Source of the DNA: Ficedula albicollis
Taxonomy: Eukaryota; Chordata; Aves; Passeriformes; Muscicapidae
Direction: 5' to 3'
Assembly (NCBI RefSeq): GCF_000247815.1
Contig: NC_021676.1
Coordinates: 1,374,350 to 1,438,349 of the forward strand
DNA length: 64,000 nt
Of the stretch, positions 57,601 to 64,000 are shown piece after piece (the first letter of the stretch is position 1; each line of letters begins with the position of its first letter). The notes under the pieces were generated by a model, which worked only from the letters and a program-made list of their open reading frames with translations, was not told the origin of the DNA and made no database searches. The position numbers were made by a program, and so were the translations under genes.

Positions 57601-57714
57601 CAGAAATCCCTGTTTTGGAGAGCAGACATGACTAAGTACAATAAATCCATGGGACAGGCTCAGAAATCCCTGTTTTGGAGAGCAGACATGACAAAGTACA
57701 ATAAATCCATGGGA
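57601..57714. repeat. 60-bp nearly identical tandem duplication
   Basis: Copies start at 57601 and 57661 with CAGAAATCCCTGTTTTGGAG. The matched 54 bp differ at one base (GACTAAG versus GACAAAG). The unit is a multiple of three, so a minus open frame shows a repeated 20-residue segment, which I do not take as coding. Confidence 0.92.
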
Positions 57715-59551
57715 CTGTTTCGTGTGTTTGCTTTTTGAAAAATCAGTGACATCTAATAAAAAGAAGAAAATTCCCAAGCCCAGCATAATGATGTTATTTC
57801 AGCAGCTAAGCCCCTAAATTAACTTGTAATGGAAGTGCTCCTGGCACTGGAAAGAAGCCAAACTGTGACACTTCAACCTCCAAGACCTGTTTGCTGAACT
57901 ATTCCCCCAAAACTGCAGCAAACCTTTGTATGTGTTTGATTTATTTTCTCTATCTGTTTGGGAATTTGCATCGATCTGTGTGCCAATAAAATTCCTGGAG
58001 AAAATAGATGGGTACACGAAAACCAGGCAAAAGTATTCCAGAGCTGCTGGTTGTCTCAGTTTTTTGAAGAACACATATAATTCTAAGATCCTTTATCATT
58101 AAAAAACAACACCCCAAAGGAAGTTGTTTGTCTTTCTTCCAGGAACAAATTAGGTCACAGCCATGGAGCAGACAGTGGAGCAGCCTGAGTTGGATCTTTA
58201 ATTAGCAAATGGTTCATAGCATTAGCTCTGGGTTTTGTTTTTCCTTTTCCCCAGTCCATTGGTTTATGGAAATGTGTGTTCACACGAGAATTGGATTACC
58301 AGGAACTGTCTGTGTCCCAGTGCTCACACTGATTGCCCATGACATCCATAGGATGGCAACTCCACCAGCCTTGGGAGAGACCCAGTGCACCACGACTCTT
58401 TCCAGTTTGGTGATCCCTTGTAGCAAAAGCAAAGTGAATTTAACATTCAGGACTATTCCCCCTCTTTCAGCATGCTCACTTCACTCAGGGGTGGCCAATC
58501 CACTGCACAAAATGGACAGAGAGCACATGAAAACCAGAATCTGCTGCCCAGCCAGTGCTGGTGGCTCGAGCTCAGATGGAGCATTCTGAGCCCCCTTTTC
58601 ATGGATATTGAATTTCCAAGCAGTTTCTACCCAGCCCATTCCTTAACACCAGCCATAAATCCACTCTGGTGCCCTAAATTTGCTACATTTTGTGTTCTTC
58701 AGGAGAATTCTGCACTGCAGAATTTGCTGCTCACTTGAAGACCTTCATTTTCTGCTCCTGAGATGAGCCCTGGCTGCAGTGCTGATTAAACATATTGCTA
58801 ATGTTTCAGCTGACATATTTTCCTGGGCTCTGGAGGTGTGTGTCTCGCTGCTGCTGATTTGTGAATGCTCATGAACTGATCCACATGCAAAGGACTGAAA
58901 AAACTGTCAAAATGCAAACTGTGAGGCAGCAGTAACAATGGCTTGGCAATATCATGGCGTCACAAAGAGGCAGAAGTGGGCAGGGCAAGAAGAAATGACA
59001 AATTTTGAAAACTACCACATCATGTGCAGTGGTAAAGGCTGGGGGAGAAAGCTGGAGAAAGAAAAGGTAGGGGAAAACAAAACCAAAAAGGAAGTTAATA
59101 AGCATGATGCTAATAAAATTATAACACAGAATGATAAAGACTGATGAGGAGATCCAACGCAATTAGAAGATACAAGCTTAATGTTATTAAATAAATGCAC
59201 AGAAAAAAATCCACCCAATCGATTTCCTAAGGCAGCACAGGCAGTGGCAGGACTGAAACAGTGACAATGACAAAAAAACTAAGACTAAAGCACAAACATC
59301 TGATCAATAACCAGTAAGTTCTTGCTGAAGAGAGAAGAAAAGTGTGAGGAAGGCACAGCTGGGGTAGGAGGTGGACAAGGAGTGGATCCATCCCATGGCC
59401 ACAAATGGGAGATCACATTGGAGATTCTTCAGCAGAGGCACAGGAAATTCTGAGCTAAAATGTTGTAATTGTGCCAGAGCAGGGATTTAGGCAACACCTC
59501 TGGAATTAATTCACTCTGGGGAAAAGCAAACAAAGCATCCCCACACCCCCA

Positions 59552-59590
<39 letters not shown>
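59552..59590. repeat. (AATC)n microsatellite
   Basis: Nine to ten pure AATC repeats following a short C-rich patch (CCCCACACCCCC). Flanking sequence is unique. Confidence 0.95.
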
Positions 59591-59591
<1 letters not shown>

Positions 59592-62278
59592 CACACAAAA
59601 AATAAAACCAAAAGCCTATACGGAGATAAAATATGAATTCTTGAACCTTTGACAGAAGTTCCAACATAAATTTAAATGAGAGGGTTTTAGCTCCAAAGAC
59701 TGAAACACCCCTTTCTTTCAGAGGTGTTTGGCATATGACAAAAAGCAGAGAAGAAATATTCTTCTGTCGCCACTTACAACTGTTGGATAACATATCTCAG
59801 ATTTCCAGGGTTAGCAGGTTGTCATGAGCCCTATGTTAACAGAAGGAGTATTTTATTCTTGAAGACACTTGCTATTTCTGGAAGTTAAACAAGATATTCC
59901 AATAAAGTAGAAAAGATCAAGCAGGAAAATTAATATTCCATCTCTCCTTCCATACTGATTTGCAAGTTATGTATTGAATAGGAAGAGACAATTAAATCCC
60001 TTTCCATTTTTTTGGGCAGACATTTATAATCCAACTGCACCAGGAGAATTTTGGATTTTGATTAAATATGTTGTTAACTGTGCTTGCCACTCAGCACAAT
60101 TTGAGGATGTCTAATGCCAGAGCAACACTGAAATGGCCAAACTTGAGAAAAGTCACCTTTCATTACAGAATCCTTCAGTTTTTTACAGAAACATATTCAG
60201 GAGCTCTCCAGTGTTATTTTCTTTTTCTACTTCTATCATCCTGAAGAGTCAATAAAACCTCTGCTCAAAAAGAAACTCATCTTTTGCTCCCTGTCCAAGC
60301 AGGTCTGCAGGGCTCCACAGCAGGGGCTTTTCTTCTTTTTTAGACTATGGACATTGGACTTTGCTGCAGAATTCCTTCCTGGATTGCAATCACAATTTAT
60401 CCATAAAACCTGAATGGGATCACAACCTCCAGGGTCATCCATGTGAGATCTTTCAGAGATATTCCTGGCGTGGGTAAGAAAAACTAAATTTCTATGGCCA
60501 GGAACATTTCAAACTGAGCTTTTAAATGAATGCTTCTTTCCAAGATTGTGCAGGTTTCTTGAAGATTTTAAACATTTTTCTGCTCACAATTAATTGTCTC
60601 AGTTAAACCAGACCATTCCTGTTCCTGGTTTTGGCAAACTTTCCCCACTAGTTAAACCATTGCTACTAAGGACAACAGAACCTGGTAAACTTAAACTGTT
60701 TAGAACTCAGCATTCTGCAACATCAAATTAAGAGCAAAAACCAAATGCAAAGCTTCCAAACCAAATAAAACTCAATGAAAGGCATCTCTTTTTATACTTT
60801 ACACTGAAACAACTTTGGAGTTTGCTTATTCTCTTCCATAGCCCTGCAATGGAATGAGTTCCTCCCAGAAAATATTACTCGACTGAGATAATACATATTC
60901 AGATCTGTTAAGATTCAAGAAGATCCAACAGAAGATTCATTACACAGCAAAGCTCTGAAAAACACTTTATCCTAATTGAATGTTTGCAAGGAAATTCATA
61001 TGGTGTTTTACAGTACAATTTTATGCATCATCAATTAGCAATTGAACCAGTTTCAAACTCTGAACTCTTGAAAGCATCAAGCACAAAGAAAATTGTGTAG
61101 CCCACATTCATTTCAGAACGAACTGACAGGTAATGCTGAACCTGGAACATCTCCTGCAAAAACTTACGTTGCTTCCACACACACAAACTCCCAAACAAAG
61201 GAATCCCACACAATGACAACAACCTACACAAAAATAGAACTTTCCTCATCCAAGGATGAGGAGAAGCTGAACCATATATTCTAAACAAATGACATTTCAA
61301 TTACTGCTTTGGATTATTCATATTTTTATCCCTTAGGCTCTCCCAAAAATCCTCACCAGAGTTGTGTCAAACTCTTACTTTGTATGTAAATGTACTGATT
61401 GAAAATTTTTATAATTCTGTTCTGGAGGCCCACAGGATATTGGTCCATAAGGTAACCTTGGTTTCTCTATCACACTGCTTATTTCTAACAGAACTGGCCG
61501 AGGGAATTGAAGGCAGGACTGAAACACCAGAGAAATGGGAAAAATGCACAAATTCACAGCAGATTCTCCCTGAAACAGCCTTTTCAAATTAAGCTAATGC
61601 AGTCTAACTAAACTTGTATGGGAGTAACTGTGAGCTCCTTAATATTTATTCTCTGTGTATGATTTGCTCTCAAGGACAGAACAGTTAATGACTCAGTCTT
61701 GTGATCTGAGTCGGAATCAGGGCTGGAAGGAACAAAAAGAAATCACACCACCACTTAAGGAAAATCAGTATGCACACTGCTATTTCTTCATTTTACCTTA
61801 GCACAGGAAGAGAACTGATCTCATACATCAGGAGCCCTGCACTGGGCTAGCAGCTATTGGACCCATTAACAAAACTGGCCAGTGCATCTGTTTCTGAATA
61901 AGAACAAGACAGGGGAGGAAAATATGCAAAATCCATTCCATCTGTAGCTTGGCTTCCAATATTTTCTTTCACCTTACCAGCATTTTTATCAAATGATTTT
62001 TTTCCACTCTGTAAACCTGTGTGAGAACAAGTTGATGTTGGTACTGTACTTTATTCATATGAAAATGTCAAGCCAAGTAAGGAAGCAATAAAAAGCAAAG
62101 AAGAAATACGATGAGAATTTATAATATGATCTTAGTAGGCATCTTGCTTCTCTGATGCTCAGTGTTGTCTGCAATAATACAGAGCCAGATTAATGAAAGG
62201 TGTGAGAAGAAAACATTTTTCATGTGTTCAGTTTTAACCAATAAAAGAGCTCATATAGTACCAGCTCTCAGCACTCAA

Positions 62279-62450
62279 CAAAATATTTTCAGCTTTCATT
62301 TCTATGCAGACAAAATAGCAAGTGTAGCTATTTAGCACTGTTCTATATTATTTAAATGGATATAACAAAATATTTTCAGCTTTCATTTCTATGCAGACAA
62401 AATAGCAAGTGTAGCTATTTAGCTCTGTTCCATATTATTTAAATGGGTAT
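62279..62450. repeat. 87-bp tandem duplication
   Basis: Copies start at 62279 and 62366 with CAAAATATTTTCAGCTTTCA and run through TTATTTAAATGG. Differences are few (TAGCACTGTTCTATA versus TAGCTCTGTTCCATA; GGATAT versus GGGTAT). Boundaries fall in AT-rich sequence. Confidence 0.92.
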
Positions 62451-64000
62451 TTTCCTTGGGTGTGTTTTTATGGAAAGGGTTGTGGTTCAGCCTCAGGTGT
62501 GAGCAGCAGGCAGGGATGGGGAGGAGGAATGGGAATACTGTAAAATGCAATCCCAACCTCTCCAGAGCACTCAGGGTCACCAAGCAGCTACAGAGGAGCT
62601 CAGGGCAGCCTTTGGTGCTGCTCTCACCAAGGACAGGGCTGAACCACCCCTCAGAGAGCACTCCAGGCATTCCTCCTGCCTGAATTTCTGCTTGACACTC
62701 CTGGTTGTGGCCGTTGATGTTGATCTGGATGCTTCTAAAAACGTGGGGAAAACCTCAGCAGAAATGCAAACAGCATCCAAGTGAGGGGCATGTCTCTCAT
62801 TCTGGCAGTGCCACGTTTCCCTGAGCCTCAGCCAGTTCACTCCCATCTGCTGCAGACTAAAAAACTTCAGTTCAAGTTTTCACTCAATTTAGCCAAGATT
62901 ATTATTTCCATTTTCATTTTTGCTTCCACTCCTTTTTCTCTCTCTTTCTTACCTGGCACCTTCCATCCAACATTTTTGATTTCTCTATTTGTTCATCTTC
63001 TTCTATTCTTTTAGTCCTATTAGTCACAGTCCCCTTTGCTCTTTAAACACAAAGAATCCCATTTCAGGTGTAAAATCTCTCCAGCACAATCCTTCAGCAC
63101 GAGGCAGGCAAATTCTCTTCTCCCACCAACACAATCCATTACTTACAAACTATTTTTGAGATGCAGAACTGAGAGCAGGAAAGTTCAATTCTGACATCTG
63201 TGTGCTTTCCTGCATATTAGCACTTCACTTTTGGTTGCCAGCAGTATTAATTTGATTGTGCTTCATGAGAGACTTTGAGCTGCTTGAGTTAAAGACTTAG
63301 AATTTCTTCCCTCCCACCCCAGCTCCTCTTTTCAGTGCAGTGCAGAACATTGTGTATATTTATAATTGGCTCTGTTCAATGACAATATTTCTACATCTTG
63401 GCCTGAAGAGGGAAGCTGGAAGTTCAAAGGTTGTGATATTGAGAAAGAGTTTTGTTTAATGCCTTCGTTGTCACTAGGTAAAAATCAAACTTCCAGTTTA
63501 TTATATTGATTCAGCTTTTAATAACTCTGGACAGTCTTACAGATCTCCCCAACTGGCAGTAGAAAATTCATCCTGAGAGCTCCAAAAAAGAAAAAAAAAG
63601 AGGGCAAAAAGCCACTAAATCTGCAGTTTAGAACCCCTCTAAAAAGAAGGAAAATAGTGACCCATTTGGAAAGTATCCCCAGTACAATTCATCAGACACT
63701 GGTGAAGATAACAGAATATGCAGAGAATCTCAGAGGGAGACAGTGTGGATCTGCTGTCTGAGTTAACAATATTCCTTTCAAAACCTGTTTCATGGGCACA
63801 GACAGTAATCAAATAAATATTGGTATTTATTCTGGCTGAAAACCAGAATAGGGATTACAACCATAATTTTTAGGAGCAGTAAAGAAAAAAATCTAAGATT
63901 TTTTTTTTTTTTTTCTGCAACAGTGTTAATTATATTGAATTCAGTGTGCATTAATAGCCAGGTGTTTGAACAGGTATTTTGTAACAGGAATAAAACAACA

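Larger units (their letters stand above)
55939..64000. other. Unique DNA, no gene recognised
   Basis: AT-rich DNA to the window end, with two tandem duplications, one palindrome and one (AATC)n microsatellite listed separately. Open frames stay below about 130 codons; the longest on + (58209-58589) has no domain that I recognise. A T14 run lies at 63900-63914. No interspersed element recognised. Confidence 0.5.

Overview
The window looks like a stretch of bird nuclear genome, probably a passerine, from a gene-poor or intronic region. Three things suggest this. Interspersed repeats are very sparse: in 64 kb I recognise one short CR1 LINE 3' end at about 54.9 kb and one solo retroviral LTR at 50.4-51.0 kb of a kind I associate with songbird genomes. 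The base composition is moderately AT-rich. Microsatellites and minisatellites make up much of the repetitive DNA. I find no protein-coding gene, tRNA, rRNA, CRISPR array or other bacterial-type feature that I can defend. The longest open frames are translations of poly-C (polyproline on +, polyglycine on -) or of minisatellites. The others are short, lack recognisable domains and often overlap open frames on the other strand, as expected of random sequence.

Layout: 1-1.28 kb AT-rich unique DNA; 1.28-2.66 kb a GGGAT minisatellite with a 41-bp higher-order unit, interrupted by 932 uninterrupted C; 2.66-8.34 kb unique DNA; 8.35-9.01 kb 662 C; 9.0-15.4 kb unique DNA with a homeodomain-site-dense stretch near 10.9-11.0 kb and (CA)/(TA) and (TTTG) microsatellites; 15.43-16.11 kb T18-C631-T27; 16.1-25.6 kb unique DNA with a small T/C23/T locus at 22.84-22.93 kb; 25.58-25.96 kb a second minisatellite, also with a 41-bp higher-order unit; 26-41.6 kb unique DNA with many two-copy tandem duplications; 41.6-43.5 kb a 23-bp-based minisatellite whose higher-order form changes from 66 bp to 46 bp across 497 C; 43.5-50.35 kb unique DNA; 50.36-51.03 kb solo LTR (minus strand); 51-54.9 kb unique DNA; CR1 scrap; 55.05-55.94 kb T19-C843-T28; 55.9-64 kb unique DNA.

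The unusual content is structural. Five giant, perfectly pure poly-C tracts (497-932 bp, about 3.57 kb together) and one short tract (23 bp) are all C on the given strand. Four of the five giant tracts, and the short one, sit between two copies of a repeat or inside a T run. They are either a class of recently expanded homopolymer or a strand-consistent sequencing, assembly or gap-filling artefact; the sequence alone cannot decide. The window also carries more than a dozen local tandem duplications (two or three copies, units 18-101 bp), several nearly identical, pointing to frequent recent slippage or template switching.
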